Origin: Alkalispirillum mobile
GTDB taxonomy: Bacteria > Pseudomonadota > Gammaproteobacteria > Nitrococcales > Halorhodospiraceae
NCBI RefSeq assembly: GCF_003664325.1
Contig: NZ_RCDA01000001.1
Location: 620,001 to 684,000, forward strand
Length of the DNA stretch: 64,000 nucleotides
Reading direction: 5' to 3'
The notes below the pieces were generated by a model. That model had not been told where the DNA came from. It did not search any database and saw only the letters and a program-made list of their open reading frames with translations. Made by a program: the position numbers and the translations under genes. Position 1 is the first letter of the stretch. The number at the start of each line of letters is the position of its first letter. Below, in pieces: positions 47,687 through 58,755 of the stretch.

Positions 47687-50374
47687 ATGAATACATTCTC
47701 CGCCGTGGCGGCCGGCAATGACCTGTTCGACGCCGCCGCCCTGGATACGGCCCTGGCGCAGGGACAGCCCCCCATTGCCGCACTGCGCCAGGCGCTGAAA
47801 GAGGGTGACCAGGCGCTCGCCGACCAGTTCCACGCCGGCACCCCCGCCGCCGAGCTGGTCCCCCGCCGCGCCTACCTGATGGACCGCATCATCCAGCGGC
47901 TGTGGCGCCAGCACCTGCAGCACGCCGAAGATCGCTGTGCGCTGGTGGCGGTGGGCGGCTACGGGCGCGGCGAGCTGCACCCCGGGTCCGATGTGGACGT
48001 AATGATCCTGGTGGAGCCGGACGGCCGCGAGGAACTGGGCGATCAGCTGGAAGGCATGATCACCGCCCTCTGGGACCTGGGCCTGGAGGTGGGCCACAGC
48101 GTGCGCAGTGTGGATGACTGCCTGCGTGAGGCCGAGATGGACATCACGGTGGCCACCAACCTGATGGAGGCCCGCCTGCTCTGCGGACAGGCCGGGCTGT
48201 TCCGGGCCATGCGCGACGTGACCGCCCCGGACCGGATCTGGCCCTCCCGCGCCTTTTTCGAGGCCAAGTGGGCGGAACAGGTGGCCCGCCACCAGAAGTA
48301 CCACGACACCGGCTACAACCTCGAGCCCAACATCAAGAGCAGCCCCGGTGGGCTGCGCGATATCCAGATGGTGGGCTGGGTGGCCAAGCGCCATTTCGGT
48401 GCCAACACCCTGCGCGCGCTGGTGGACCACGAGTTCCTCACTGAGCAGGAGTTCGATGCCCTGATCGCCGGCCAGAACTTCCTCTGGGATATTCGCTACG
48501 CCCTGCACCTGCTGGCCGGGCGGCGCGAGGACCGGCTGCTGTTCGACCACCAGACCCAGCTGGCCGAGCAGTTCGGCTACCGCGACCGCGAACACAACCT
48601 CGCGGTCGAGCAGTTCATGCAGCGCTATTTCCGGACCGTGATGGAGCTCTCGCGGCTGAACGAAATGCTGCTGCAGCTGTTCCAGGAGGCCATCCTGTAT
48701 GCCGGGGAGCACGAGACCCCGGTACTGCTCAACAAGCGGTTCCAGTCCCGGCGCGGCTTCCTGGAGGTGACCCACCGCAACGTCTTCCGGCGCTACCCCT
48801 TCGCGCTGCTCGAGGTCTTTCTGATCATGCAGCAGCACCCGGAGCTCAAGGGGGTGCGGGCGTCCACCATCCGGCTGATCCGCCAGTACCGGAACCTCAT
48901 TGATCAGCGCTTCCGCAAGGACATTCGTGCCCGCAGCCTGTTCATGGAGATCATGCGCCAGCCGCGGGGCCTGACCCACGAGCTGCGCCGCATGCACCGA
49001 TACGGGGTGCTGGGCCGGTACATCCCGGCCTTCGGCCAGATCACCGGTCGGATGCAGTACGACCTGTTCCACGTCTACACGGTGGACAGCCATACCCTGT
49101 TCGTGGTGCGCAGCCTGCGCCGCTTCGCCATCCCGAAGCACGCCCACGAGTTTCCGCAGTGCAACACCATCATGGCGCGGCTGCCGAAACCGGAACTGCT
49201 GTACCTGGCCGGCCTGTTCCACGACATCGCCAAGGGCCGGGGCGGCGATCACTCCGAGTTGGGAGCGCGGGACGCCTACGACTTCTGCATCCAGCACGGG
49301 CTGGGCGCCTACGACGCCCGCCTGGTGAGCTGGCTGGTGCGCACCCACCTGCTGATGTCCATGACCGCCCAGCGCAAGGACATCTCCGACCCGGACGTGA
49401 TCACCGAGTTCGCCCGCCAGGTGGGTGACCAAATCCACCTGGACTACCTCTACCTGCTGACGGTGGCGGACATCCGCTCCACCAACCCGTCGCTGTGGAA
49501 CTCCTGGCGCGACGCGCTGCTGGCGGAGCTTTATATCCTGACCAAGCGCGCCCTGCGCCGCGGGCTTGGCAACCCGGTAGACAAGAGCGAGCTGATCAAG
49601 GAAACCCAGGCCCAGGCCCGGCGCCGCCTGCGCCAGCGCGGCCTGCACCACATGACGGTGCGCGCGATATGGCGCCGGCTGGCCGACGATTACTTCCTGC
49701 GCCACTCCGCCGAGGAGATCGCCTGGCACACCGAGGCCATCGCGGCGGCCAGCCGGGACGACCTTCCACTGGTGCTGGTCAAACCGCGGGGCCCGCGGGG
49801 CGGCACCGAACTGTTCATCTACGCCCGCGACCACCGCTACGTCTTCGCCCGCACGGTATCCGCGCTGGACCGCCTGGGCCTGAACATCCAGGACGCCCGC
49901 ATCATCACCACGGACCAGGGCTACACCCTGGACAGTTACCTGGTGCTGGAGGATGACGGTGAACCGGTCAGCGACGAGGCCCGCTGCCAGCAGATGGTTG
50001 ACCGGTTGCGAACGAGCCTCGACCAGGCCAACGAGCCGCCGGACCTGGCCGAGCACCGGCTGCCGCGCCGGCTCAAGCACTTTTCCACACCGACACAGAT
50101 CAACTTCAGCAACGACGGACCAAACCAGCGCACGGTCCTGGAACTGATCACCGGGGACCGACCGGGCCTGCTGGCGCAGGTGGGCCAGGCGTTCAGCCAG
50201 TGCCGGGTGAAACTGAAAAACGCAAAGATTGCCACCATCGGCGAGCGGGCCGAGGACGTCTTCTTCATCACCGACGAGCACGACGCCCCGCTCAGCGATC
50301 CGGCGCAGTACCGCTGCCTGCGCGATGCGCTGGCACAGTGCGTCGATGACCAGAACGAGAGTACGGCCCGATGA
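47687..50374 (+). CDS. glnD: Bifunctional uridylyltransferase/uridylyl-removing enzyme GlnD
   Basis: 895 residues. It senses glutamine and modifies PII proteins. Order: nucleotidyltransferase domain with GGYGRGELHPGSDVDVMIL (about 88-106), a helical domain, an HD domain with GLFHDIAKGRGGDHSELG, and two C-terminal ACT domains (FARTVSALDRLGLNIQDARI and GDRPGLLAQVGQAFSQCRV). All catalytic motifs are intact. It ends in an ATGA overlap with dapC. Confidence 0.97.
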   Translation: MNTFSAVAAGNDLFDAAALDTALAQGQPPIAALRQALKEGDQALADQFHAGTPAAELVPRRAYLMDRIIQRLWRQHLQHAEDRCALVAVGGYGRGELHPGSDVDVMILVEPDGREELGDQLEGMITALWDLGLEVGHSVRSVDDCLREAEMDITVATNLMEARLLCGQAGLFRAMRDVTAPDRIWPSRAFFEAKWAEQVARHQKYHDTGYNLEPNIKSSPGGLRDIQMVGWVAKRHFGANTLRALVDHEFLTEQEFDALIAGQNFLWDIRYALHLLAGRREDRLLFDHQTQLAEQFGYRDREHNLAVEQFMQRYFRTVMELSRLNEMLLQLFQEAILYAGEHETPVLLNKRFQSRRGFLEVTHRNVFRRYPFALLEVFLIMQQHPELKGVRASTIRLIRQYRNLIDQRFRKDIRARSLFMEIMRQPRGLTHELRRMHRYGVLGRYIPAFGQITGRMQYDLFHVYTVDSHTLFVVRSLRRFAIPKHAHEFPQCNTIMARLPKPELLYLAGLFHDIAKGRGGDHSELGARDAYDFCIQHGLGAYDARLVSWLVRTHLLMSMTAQRKDISDPDVITEFARQVGDQIHLDYLYLLTVADIRSTNPSLWNSWRDALLAELYILTKRALRRGLGNPVDKSELIKETQAQARRRLRQRGLHHMTVRAIWRRLADDYFLRHSAEEIAWHTEAIAAASRDDLPLVLVKPRGPRGGTELFIYARDHRYVFARTVSALDRLGLNIQDARIITTDQGYTLDSYLVLEDDGEPVSDEARCQQMVDRLRTSLDQANEPPDLAEHRLPRRLKHFSTPTQINFSNDGPNQRTVLELITGDRPGLLAQVGQAFSQCRVKLKNAKIATIGERAEDVFFITDEHDAPLSDPAQYRCLRDALAQCVDDQNESTAR

Positions 50375-51561
50375 GCAACCCCGACCTGGACCGCCTCCAG
50401 CCCTACCCCTTCCAGCGCCTGGCCGCGCTGCGCGAGCCGGTGACGCCGCCGCCGGACCGGCCGATGATCAGCCTGGCCATGGGCGAGCCGCGCCATCCGG
50501 CCCCAGCCTTCGTGGCCGAGGCGCTGATCGAACACGCCCACGGGCTGTCCAGCTACCCGGCTACCAAGGGGGCGCCGGCGTTACGCCAGGCCATCTGCCA
50601 ATGGCTAAGCCGTCGGTTCCAGGTCCCGCTGGACTGGCTGGACGCGGAGCACCATGCACTGCCCGTCAATGGCACCCGGGAGGCGTTGTTCGCCTTCGCC
50701 CAGGCCATGGTGGACCGGACCCGGCCCAACGCCCGCGTCCTGATGCCCAACCCCTTTTACCAGATCTACGAGGGCGCAGCGCTGCTAGCCGGTGCCGAGC
50801 CCCACTACCTGGACGCCACCGCCACCGGGCAGCCCGATTTCGACGCGGTACCCGACGCCGTCTGGGCCGATTGCCAGCTGCTCTATATCTGCACCCCGGG
50901 CAACCCGACCGGGGCCGTACTGTCGGTTGACCAACTCCAGCAGTTGATCCGGCTGGCGGACCGGCACGACTTCATTATTGCCGCGGACGAGTGTTACTCG
51001 GAGATCTACCCGGACGAGGACCAGCCGCCCCCGGGCCTGCTACAGGCCTGTGCCGAGATGGGGCGGAGCGGCTTTGAGCGCTGCGTGGTCTTTCACAGCC
51101 TGTCCAAGCGCTCCAACCTGCCGGGGCTGCGTTCCGGGTTCGTGGCTGGTGATGCGGCGTTGCTCGCCCGTTTCCTGCTCTACCGCACCTACCACGGCTG
51201 CGCCATGCCGCCAGCCACCCAGTCTGCCAGCATCGTGGCCTGGTCGGACGAGGCCCATGTGCGCGAAAACCGGGCGCTGTACCGGGAGAAGTTCGATGCG
51301 GTGCTGGACATCCTGGGCGGCCCCCTGGGCCTGGCGCCACCCCAGGCGGGCTTTTATCTCTGGCCGGAGGTACCCGGGTCCGACACCGACTTCACCCTGG
51401 GGCTGTGGCGCGAGGAGCACGTGGCGGTGCTGCCCGGCAGCTTCCTTGCCCGCGACGGTGGCCAGGGTAACCCCGGGGCGCAACGGGTACGCATGGCCCT
51501 GGTGGCCGAGCCGGAGGCGTGCATCGAGGCAGCACACCGCATCCTCCGGTACCTCGGCTAG
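50371..51561 (+). CDS. dapC: Succinyldiaminopimelate transaminase
   Basis: 396 residues, starting at the ATG that overlaps the glnD stop. A PLP enzyme of the aminotransferase I/II group: [11 protein letters not shown] substrate region, STPGNPTG-like [11 protein letters not shown] and the lysine in [15 protein letters not shown]. It converts N-succinyl-2-amino-6-ketopimelate in the lysine pathway. Identity as DapC rests on the clustering with dapD and dapE. Confidence 0.92.
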   Translation: MSNPDLDRLQPYPFQRLAALREPVTPPPDRPMISLAMGEPRHPAPAFVAEALIEHAHGLSSYPATKGAPALRQAICQWLSRRFQVPLDWLDAEHHALPVNGTREALFAFAQAMVDRTRPNARVLMPNPFYQIYEGAALLAGAEPHYLDATATGQPDFDAVPDAVWADCQLLYICTPGNPTGAVLSVDQLQQLIRLADRHDFIIAADECYSEIYPDEDQPPPGLLQACAEMGRSGFERCVVFHSLSKRSNLPGLRSGFVAGDAALLARFLLYRTYHGCAMPPATQSASIVAWSDEAHVRENRALYREKFDAVLDILGGPLGLAPPQAGFYLWPEVPGSDTDFTLGLWREEHVAVLPGSFLARDGGQGNPGAQRVRMALVAEPEACIEAAHRILRYLG

Positions 51562-51650
51562 ACCGGTTTTTGGTTATCATGTGCGGCTTGGCCGAGCCCG
51601 TGTGGACTCGGCCGCCCACTTCCGCAACGAATCAACGGGAGCAGTACACC

Positions 51651-52469
<819 letters not shown>

Positions 52470-52488
52470 TAGCCCGCTCGCCGGGACC

Positions 52489-52610
52489 GGCCAGTGGCCG
52501 GGGGCGGGGCCCCCACAGGGGGCGTCGGCGGCCAAGGACGGCCGCCGACGAGCTTACAGGGACGTACTTGCAGCGTCCCCCTGTGGGGGCCCCGCCCCCG
52601 GCCACTGGCC
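52489..52610. repeat. Large nested palindromic element between dapD and dapE
   Basis: Perfect 34-base inverted arms (52489-52522 with 52577-52610) enclose a second perfect 11-base hairpin (52523-52533 with 52540-52550, loop 52534-52539) and a 26-base linker. The arms are extremely GC-rich and contain GGGGCCCC-type cores. An alternative fold pairs 52559-52564 with 52574-52579 and competes with the base of the large stem. No open frame lies in it. It could be a dispersed intergenic repeat, a strong transcription stop between dapD and dapE, or a transposase-less element. Confidence 0.85.
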
Positions 52611-52663
52611 TCGGCACCGCCTACCTGACACCACCACCCTCTTTACCGGACTCGGCCCAATTC

Positions 52664-53791
52664 ATGTCTGAAACGCTGGAACTCGCCTCCGCCCTCATCG
52701 CCCGCCGCTCCGTCACGCCGTTGGACGCTGGCTGCCAGCAACTCCTGGCTGACCGGCTGCAGCCGCTGGGCTTTGACTGTGACCGGCTGGACTATGGCGA
52801 CGTAAGCAACCTATGGGCTCGCCGCGGCCGCGCCGGCCCGGTCTTCTGCTTCGCCGGCCATACCGACGTGGTCCCCCCCGGACCCGAGGCGCAATGGCGC
52901 CACCCCCCCTTCCAGCCGGTAGTCGAGGACGGACTGCTGTACGGCCGCGGGGCCGCCGACATGAAGGGCAGCGTGGCGGCCTTCGTCACCGCACTGGAGC
53001 GCTACCTGGCCGACGGCCATCAGCCACGCGGCGATATCGCCCTGCTGATTACCAGCGACGAGGAGGGGCCGGCCGTGGACGGGACCCGGCGGGTAATCGA
53101 GACGCTGAGCCAGCGCGATGAACGAATCGACTGGTGTCTGGTCGGCGAACCCTCCAGCACCGAACGGGTGGGCGACGTGGTCAAGGTCGGGCGGCGCGGT
53201 TCGCTCAACGGCCGGCTGACCGTGCGCGGCGACCAGGGCCACGTGGCCTACCCGCACCTGGCGCGCAACCCGGTACACCTGGCCCTGGCGGCACTGGATA
53301 CGCTGCAGGCCACCCGCTGGGACGAGGGCAACGACCACTTCCCGCCCACCAGCTTCCAGATCTCCAACATCAACGCCGGCACCGGTGCCACCAACGTCAT
53401 CCCCGGTGAACTGGAGGTGCTGTTCAACTTCCGCTTCTCCACCGAGGTGACCGCCGAACAGCTGCAACAACGGGTGGCGGCCGTACTGGACGACCACAAC
53501 CTGGACTGGGCCATCGACTGGTCACTCTCCGGTGAGCCCTTCCTGACGGCGGAGGGCGACCTGGTGGCCGCCACGCAGGCCGCGGTGCAGCGGGTTTGCG
53601 GTGAGCCGCCCGTGCTCTCCACCTCCGGCGGGACCTCGGATGGACGGTTCATCGCCCCCACCGGCGCTCAGGTGCTGGAACTCGGGCCGGTGAACGCCAC
53701 CATTCACAAGGTCAACGAGCACGTCCGGGCGGCGGACCTGGACCGTCTGTCCGCCATCTACGAGCAAATGTTGCGGGAGTTGCTCGGCTGA
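52664..53791 (+). CDS. dapE: Succinyl-diaminopimelate desuccinylase
   Basis: 375 residues from the ATG at 52664 ([19 protein letters not shown]); the open frame extends far upstream through dapD but only in a spurious phase. A dizinc M20 peptidase: [11 protein letters not shown] (histidine), RGAADMKGS (aspartate), [11 protein letters not shown] (glutamates) and the terminal [10 protein letters not shown]. It yields LL-diaminopimelate. It is separated from dapD by the palindromic element. Confidence 0.97.
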   Translation: MSETLELASALIARRSVTPLDAGCQQLLADRLQPLGFDCDRLDYGDVSNLWARRGRAGPVFCFAGHTDVVPPGPEAQWRHPPFQPVVEDGLLYGRGAADMKGSVAAFVTALERYLADGHQPRGDIALLITSDEEGPAVDGTRRVIETLSQRDERIDWCLVGEPSSTERVGDVVKVGRRGSLNGRLTVRGDQGHVAYPHLARNPVHLALAALDTLQATRWDEGNDHFPPTSFQISNINAGTGATNVIPGELEVLFNFRFSTEVTAEQLQQRVAAVLDDHNLDWAIDWSLSGEPFLTAEGDLVAATQAAVQRVCGEPPVLSTSGGTSDGRFIAPTGAQVLELGPVNATIHKVNEHVRAADLDRLSAIYEQMLRELLG

Positions 53792-53801
53792 GCGCGACGG
53801 C

Positions 53802-54428
53802 TCAGCCGGGCCGGCGCCCCCGGCCGGCGCGGAGCAGTCGACGAAGACGGTGCTGCGCGAGATAAAGTAGCAGACCTGCTATAACCATCACCGTGGCAGC
53901 GGAGTACACCCCCAGCCACTCGGCCAGACGCGCCCACTGGTTGCCCAGCCAGTAGCCCGCCAAGGCAAGCACGGCATTCCATAGCGCCGTACCGGCCGCG
54001 GTCAGCAACAGAAAACGCAGAAAGCCCATGGGCAGCAAACCGGCTGGGATGGAGACCAGGCTGCGAACGCTCGGCACCAGACGCCCCAGAAAGACCAGCC
54101 AGTCACCGTACTGCTGAAAGGCAGCCATCACCCGGTCCAGGTCCCGTCCCTTCAGCAACAGGTAGCGCCCCGGACCGCTGACCAGGCAACGGGTCTGCGC
54201 CTCCCCCACCTGCCGGGCCACCAGGTAGATCAGTGTCGACCCAAGGGTGGCCCCGATACTGCCGGCCAGCACCACACCGCTCAGCGTGAAGACCTCGGTG
54301 AAGGCCAGGAACCCGGCAAAGGGCATGATCACCTCGGGGGCGACCACCACCATCACCAGTGCCACGCCGCGGTAGCCCAGGGCCTCCACCACCGAGCGCC
54401 ACCACCCCACGGTTAGCTCATCCGACAT
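53802..54428 (-). CDS. DedA family membrane protein
   Basis: 208 residues from the ATG at 54426-54428, preceded by GGACGGAG; a start nine codons further up lacks a site. The DedA signature is clear: MPFAGFLAFTE, LGSTLIYLVARQVGE, and FLGRLVPSVRSLVSIPAGLLPM with the essential arginine-proline loop. Four to five membrane helices and a basic tail. DedA proteins act in lipid carrier or phospholipid translocation and alkaline or antimicrobial stress; the specific substrate is not deducible. It converges with dapE. Confidence 0.9.
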   Translation of the reverse strand: MSDELTVGWWRSVVEALGYRGVALVMVVVAPEVIMPFAGFLAFTEVFTLSGVVLAGSIGATLGSTLIYLVARQVGEAQTRCLVSGPGRYLLLKGRDLDRVMAAFQQYGDWLVFLGRLVPSVRSLVSIPAGLLPMGFLRFLLLTAAGTALWNAVLALAGYWLGNQWARLAEWLGVYSAATVMVIAGLLLYLAQHRLRRLLRAGRGRRPG

Positions 54429-54619
54429 CCACACTCCGTCCTTTCCCGGCGTCACACCCGCTTAACACACCGGGGATGGCAGGGTTTTGCCCTTACTGTT
54501 AAGTTGAGAAGAATACAATCGTTGGCTGCGCGCTGTTTGTCCCGCCAAGGCTACCACTATCCGAGTCCGCGCCTCAGCCGCAGCCCCGAAGGACAATCGC
54601 AGGGGAACGCACAAACTGC
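54429..54619 (+). promoter_or_regulatory. Divergent DedA-ppk gap
   Basis: No gene is seen. A TACAAT at 54514-54519 with TTACTG 15 bases upstream (54493-54498) is a weak candidate ppk promoter in a short AT-rich patch. No recognisable Pho box was found. Confidence 0.3.
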
Positions 54620-56701
54620 ATGGACCAGGAAATCGACCTCAAGCAACCCGACCTCTATTTCAACCGCCTGCTCAGCCTGCTCGAGTTCAACCGCCGGGTC
54701 TTGGCCCAGGCGCAGGACCCCGATACGCCGCTGCTGGAGCGACTGAAGTTTCTCTGCATCTGCACGGCCAACATGGACGAGTTTTTCGAAGTGCGGGTCT
54801 CGGGCGTGAAGCACAAGGCCGAGGCCGGGTCCGTGCAGGCGGAGTCCGACAACCGCAGTCCGCAAGAGATCCTCAAGGCCATCAGCGCCACCAGCCACGA
54901 GCTGGTGGACGAGCAGTACCGGGTACTCAACGAGGAGTTGATCCCGAGCCTGGCCGAGCAGGATATCCGCTTCATCCGGCGTGCCCACTGGACCGACGCC
55001 CAGACCGAATGGTTGCGTGAGTACTTCGAAGACGAGTTGCTGCCCGTGCTGAGCCCCCTGGGGCTAGACCCGGCACACCCCTTCCCCAAGGTGCTCAACA
55101 AGAGCCTGAATTTTATCATCAGCCTTGAGGGCAAAGACGCCTTCGGCCGAAACAGCGGTTTCGCCATCGTCCAGGCCCCCCGCGCCCTGCCCCGGGTCAT
55201 CCAACTGCCCCGTGATGGCGAGGATAACGGCCCGTGGGATTTCGTGTTTCTCTCCTCGGTCATTCACGCCTTCGTGGACCAGCTCTTCCCAGGCATGAAG
55301 ATCAAGGGCTGCTTCCAGTTCCGGGTCACGCGAAACAGCGACCTGTTCGTGGACGAGGAGGAGGTGGACGACCTGCTGCGGGCGCTGGAGGGCGAACTGC
55401 CTTCACGCCGGTACGGTGAGGGGATCCGTCTTGAGGTGGCTGCCAACTGCTCCGAGGAGCTGGCGAACTTCCTGCTGCGCAAGTTCGAGTTGGGGCCGGA
55501 CGACCTCTACCAGGTGGATGGCCCGGTGAACCTGAACCGGTTGATGGCGGTTTACGACATGGTGGACCGGCCAGAGCTCAAGTTCCCCTCCTTCACCCCG
55601 GGGCTGCCCGCTGATTTCAGTCGTAGCGGCAATATCTTCAAGTACTTGCGCAAGCGTGAGCTGCTCCTCCACCACCCCTACCAGTCCTTCGCCCCGGTCA
55701 TCGAGCTGGTGAACCAGGCCTCCACCGACCCGGACGTGCTGGCCATCAAGCAGACCCTGTACCGCACCGGCCCGGATTCGGCCATTGTCGATCACCTGGT
55801 CCGCGCCGCCCGCGAAGGCAAGGAGGTGACCGTCGTCATCGAGCTCCGGGCCCGCTTCGACGAGGAGGCCAATATCGCACTGGCCAACCGGCTGCAGGAG
55901 GCCGGCGTACACGTGGTCTACGGGGTGGTCGGGCACAAAACCCACGCCAAGATGCTGCTGGTGGTCCGGCGGGAGGGGCGCAAGCTGCGCCATTACGTGC
56001 ACCTGGGCACCGGCAACTACCACTCGCGGACAGCGCGTCTCTACAGCGACTACGGGCTGTTCACCAGCGACAAGCAGATCGGCGAGGACGTCCACCGGCT
56101 GTTCCTGCAGCTGACCAGCCTCGGGCGCTTCTCGGAACTCAAACGGCTGCTGCAGTCCCCCTTCACCCTCCAGGAGACCATCGTCCAGCGGATCCACCGG
56201 GAGGCGGAACACGCCCGCGCCGGGCGCGAGGCGCGGATCATCGTCAAGGTGAACTCGCTGACCGAGACCGGGGTGATCCAGGCCCTTTACCAGGCCTCTC
56301 AGGCCGGCGTACAGATTGACCTGATCGTGCGCGGGATGTGCTGCCTGCGCCCGGGGGTGCACGGCGTCTCGGAGAACATCCGGGTGCGCTCGATCATCGG
56401 GCGGTTCCTGGAGCACACGCGGGTGTTCTACTTCCACAATGATGGCAAGTCGGACCTCTATGCCAGCAGCGCCGACTGGATGGAGCGCAACTTCTTCCGC
56501 CGGGTGGAAACCGCCTTCCCGCTGCTCGACGAGGAGGCAAGGCGTCGGGTGCTGCTGGACCTTGACTGCTACCTGCGGGATAACACCCAGGCCTGGGCGC
56601 TCCAACCCGACGGGCGCTACGTGCGGCTACAGCCCGGTGACGGTGAAGCGCCCTATTCCGCGCAGCGGGCGCTGTTGGAGTTGCTGTCTGACAGCGGCTG
56701 A
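54620..56701 (+). CDS. ppk: Polyphosphate kinase 1
   Basis: 693 residues. It polymerises ATP gamma-phosphate into polyphosphate. The phosphorylated histidine is H442 in GHKTHAKMLLV, and the second essential histidine lies in RVFYFHNDGKSDLYASSADWM (conserved second phospholipase-D-like domain). The N domain (FNRRVLAQAQD), the head and the two PLD-like domains are complete. It converges on ppx, whose product degrades the polymer. Confidence 0.97.
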   Translation: MDQEIDLKQPDLYFNRLLSLLEFNRRVLAQAQDPDTPLLERLKFLCICTANMDEFFEVRVSGVKHKAEAGSVQAESDNRSPQEILKAISATSHELVDEQYRVLNEELIPSLAEQDIRFIRRAHWTDAQTEWLREYFEDELLPVLSPLGLDPAHPFPKVLNKSLNFIISLEGKDAFGRNSGFAIVQAPRALPRVIQLPRDGEDNGPWDFVFLSSVIHAFVDQLFPGMKIKGCFQFRVTRNSDLFVDEEEVDDLLRALEGELPSRRYGEGIRLEVAANCSEELANFLLRKFELGPDDLYQVDGPVNLNRLMAVYDMVDRPELKFPSFTPGLPADFSRSGNIFKYLRKRELLLHHPYQSFAPVIELVNQASTDPDVLAIKQTLYRTGPDSAIVDHLVRAAREGKEVTVVIELRARFDEEANIALANRLQEAGVHVVYGVVGHKTHAKMLLVVRREGRKLRHYVHLGTGNYHSRTARLYSDYGLFTSDKQIGEDVHRLFLQLTSLGRFSELKRLLQSPFTLQETIVQRIHREAEHARAGREARIIVKVNSLTETGVIQALYQASQAGVQIDLIVRGMCCLRPGVHGVSENIRVRSIIGRFLEHTRVFYFHNDGKSDLYASSADWMERNFFRRVETAFPLLDEEARRRVLLDLDCYLRDNTQAWALQPDGRYVRLQPGDGEAPYSAQRALLELLSDSG

Positions 56702-56724
56702 ACGGGGGACGCCAGCCAGCGCTT

Positions 56725-58218
56725 TCAGTCACCCGTGTGGAGCAGCACGCCGCCCCGTTTGAGCCAGTGCTGCTCCGCCTCGAGATCCGCACGCACCAGC
56801 GGATGCTGCTCCAGCCACTCCCCGGGCAGTGCCAACTTGAGATGCTGCCCCTCGGCCGTGAGGCGGAACTCCGGGAGCGGCGAGTCACTGCGGCTGCGGT
56901 GCAGCAGGACTGCCAGGCGCAGCAATGCGCCCAGGCGCATGAGCGGAATCCGGTGGGGACCTGGCAAGGCGTTGAACTCCCGGATCGGAAACTTGCGCCG
57001 GTGCGCGCGGACCAGGGTGGCGAGCAACTGCTGGTCCAGGCTGGAGAAACCGGCCATGTCCGCATGGCGGGTGATGTAGGCACCGTGCTTGTGGTACTGG
57101 CTGTGGGAGATATCCAGCCCCACCTCGTGCAGCTGTGCCGCCCAGCGAAGCTGTCGGGCCCAGGGAGGCGACTGCAGGGACCACGCCTCCGCCACCTGCT
57201 CCAGGCAGAAATGGGCAGTGGCGGCCACCCGTTCGGCCTGCAGTTCATCAACGTGATAGCGACGGGCCAGGCTGTCCACCGTGGCACTCCTGACATCCGC
57301 CTCGCCCATACGGCCCAGCAAGTCGTGCAGCAGCCCTTCACGCAGGGCGCCCTCGGCCACTTCCATCCGGTTGACCCCGAGCGACTCGAATACCGCACTG
57401 AGCACCACGAACCCACCGGGGAGGACGGGACGGCGATCCTCGCTCAACCCGGCCAGCTGCAAGCGGTCCACCCGACCCGCCTCCAACAGGGCATCTCCGA
57501 GCCGCTGCAGCCCTTCCCGGGTGATGCCGTAATCACACCACCCCTGAGCCTGAAGCACGCTGGCAATGGAACGCACGGTGCCGGATGCGCCCACTGCCTC
57601 GGCCCAGACCGGTGTCTGGTAGTGCGCGGCCACCGGCTCCAGCTCGACACCCGCCGCCACCAGCGCCTTTTCCATCTTCTTTCCGGTGATGGCCCCATTG
57701 GCGAAATAGCGCTCGGTGAAGCTCACACAGCCCATGTGCAGGCTGTCCATGGCCCGCGGGCGCATCCCGGTGCCGATGATCAGCTCCGTGCTGCCCCCTC
57801 CGATATCCACCACAAGGCGGGGACGGTCGTCGAAATCCAGACTGCGCGCCACCCCCAGGTAGACCAGGCGCGCCTCCTCGTACCCCGGGATGACCTCGAT
57901 GCCGTGTCCCAGCGCCGCCTCCGCCTGGCGCAGGAACGCCTCGGTACGGCGCGCCCGCCGCAGGGTATTGGTCCCCACCGCACGCACGCCACCCGCGTCC
58001 ACCGCCCGGAGCCGCTGGCCAAACCGGTCGAGGCATGCCAGTGCCCGTTGCCGAGCCGCGTCCGAAAGCTTCCGGCTGGCTTCCAGCCCCTCGGCCAGGC
58101 GCACCGGCTCCCGCAAGCGATCGAGGATACGCAGGTGGTGGCCCTCACGGCGGGCCACAATCATGTGAAAGCTGTTGGAGCCGAGGTCAACCGCGGCCAG
58201 AATCTCCGGTTTACCCAT
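56725..58218 (-). CDS. ppx: Exopolyphosphatase / GppA-type phosphatase
   Basis: 497 residues. The actin-like fold has the phosphate motifs AVDLGSNSFHM (9-19) and VVDIGGGSTELIIG, and a C-terminal HD-like domain. It releases phosphate from polyphosphate, or hydrolyses pppGpp; the sequence cannot decide between Ppx and GppA, but its facing ppk favours Ppx. It follows sixA by 3 bases. Confidence 0.93.
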   Translation of the reverse strand: MGKPEILAAVDLGSNSFHMIVARREGHHLRILDRLREPVRLAEGLEASRKLSDAARQRALACLDRFGQRLRAVDAGGVRAVGTNTLRRARRTEAFLRQAEAALGHGIEVIPGYEEARLVYLGVARSLDFDDRPRLVVDIGGGSTELIIGTGMRPRAMDSLHMGCVSFTERYFANGAITGKKMEKALVAAGVELEPVAAHYQTPVWAEAVGASGTVRSIASVLQAQGWCDYGITREGLQRLGDALLEAGRVDRLQLAGLSEDRRPVLPGGFVVLSAVFESLGVNRMEVAEGALREGLLHDLLGRMGEADVRSATVDSLARRYHVDELQAERVAATAHFCLEQVAEAWSLQSPPWARQLRWAAQLHEVGLDISHSQYHKHGAYITRHADMAGFSSLDQQLLATLVRAHRRKFPIREFNALPGPHRIPLMRLGALLRLAVLLHRSRSDSPLPEFRLTAEGQHLKLALPGEWLEQHPLVRADLEAEQHWLKRGGVLLHTGD

Positions 58219-58221
58219 GCC

Positions 58222-58734
58222 TCAGCGCTCGCAACGCGCCAGGGTGCGCAACACTCGGGCCGGCAGGTACCACTGCAACACCGCCCCACCGGGCGCCGGT
58301 GGCCCGGCAAAGCCGAGTGCCAGCGCCCCGCCCTTCTTGAAGTGCATGAAGGCCCGCGGTTGCCCGGTGAGCGCAAGGGCCACCAGCCCGCTGAGGTCCG
58401 GCTCATGGCCGACGGCGATACTGCGGCTGGCGGGGCCGGAGGCCAGATCAGTCAGAAACCGGGTGGGGTCGGCGCCCGGCGACAGCCCCTCGTCCACCGC
58501 CCGGGCCCCCGGCCGGGGGCCATGCTCGGCGAGGATGTCCGCGGTCTGCCGCGCCCGCAGCAGCGGGCTGCTGAGCAGTTGATCGCACGCGTTAATAGAC
58601 TGGCGAAGCCCCTGTGCGCCCGCTTGCATCCGCTCCCGACCCTTGGCCGTCAGCGCCCGCTGGGCATCAGGCAGGCTGCCGTCATCGGGCGGGTCCTCGG
58701 CGATGGCGTGACGCACCAGAATCAGTTCCCACAT
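58222..58734 (-). CDS. sixA: Phosphohistidine phosphatase SixA
   Basis: 170 residues from the ATG at 58732-58734. A short histidine-phosphatase fold with the catalytic RHA motif in MWELILVRHAIAE (H9), the middle LLSSPLLRARQTADI and the later GHEPDLSGL. SixA dephosphorylates histidine of phosphotransfer proteins. It sits between the HDOD-GGDEF gene and ppx on one strand. Confidence 0.92.
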   Translation of the reverse strand: MWELILVRHAIAEDPPDDGSLPDAQRALTAKGRERMQAGAQGLRQSINACDQLLSSPLLRARQTADILAEHGPRPGARAVDEGLSPGADPTRFLTDLASGPASRSIAVGHEPDLSGLVALALTGQPRAFMHFKKGGALALGFAGPPAPGGAVLQWYLPARVLRTLARCER

Positions 58735-58755
58735 GAGTATCTGCCCCACAGCGGT

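Noticed and set aside
46832-50281. A very long open frame (1149 codons) on the minus strand opposite map and glnD
   Set aside because: It mirrors glnD and map codon by codon, has low-complexity His/Gln/Val-rich composition without any domain, and is explained by high GC in the third position.
52489-52610. Terminal inverted repeats of an insertion sequence
   Set aside because: Only 54 bases lie between the arms and no transposase or target duplication is seen; kept as a repeat element instead.
54429-54619. Pho box upstream of ppk
   Set aside because: No pair of CTGTCAT-like repeats with the needed spacing was found.
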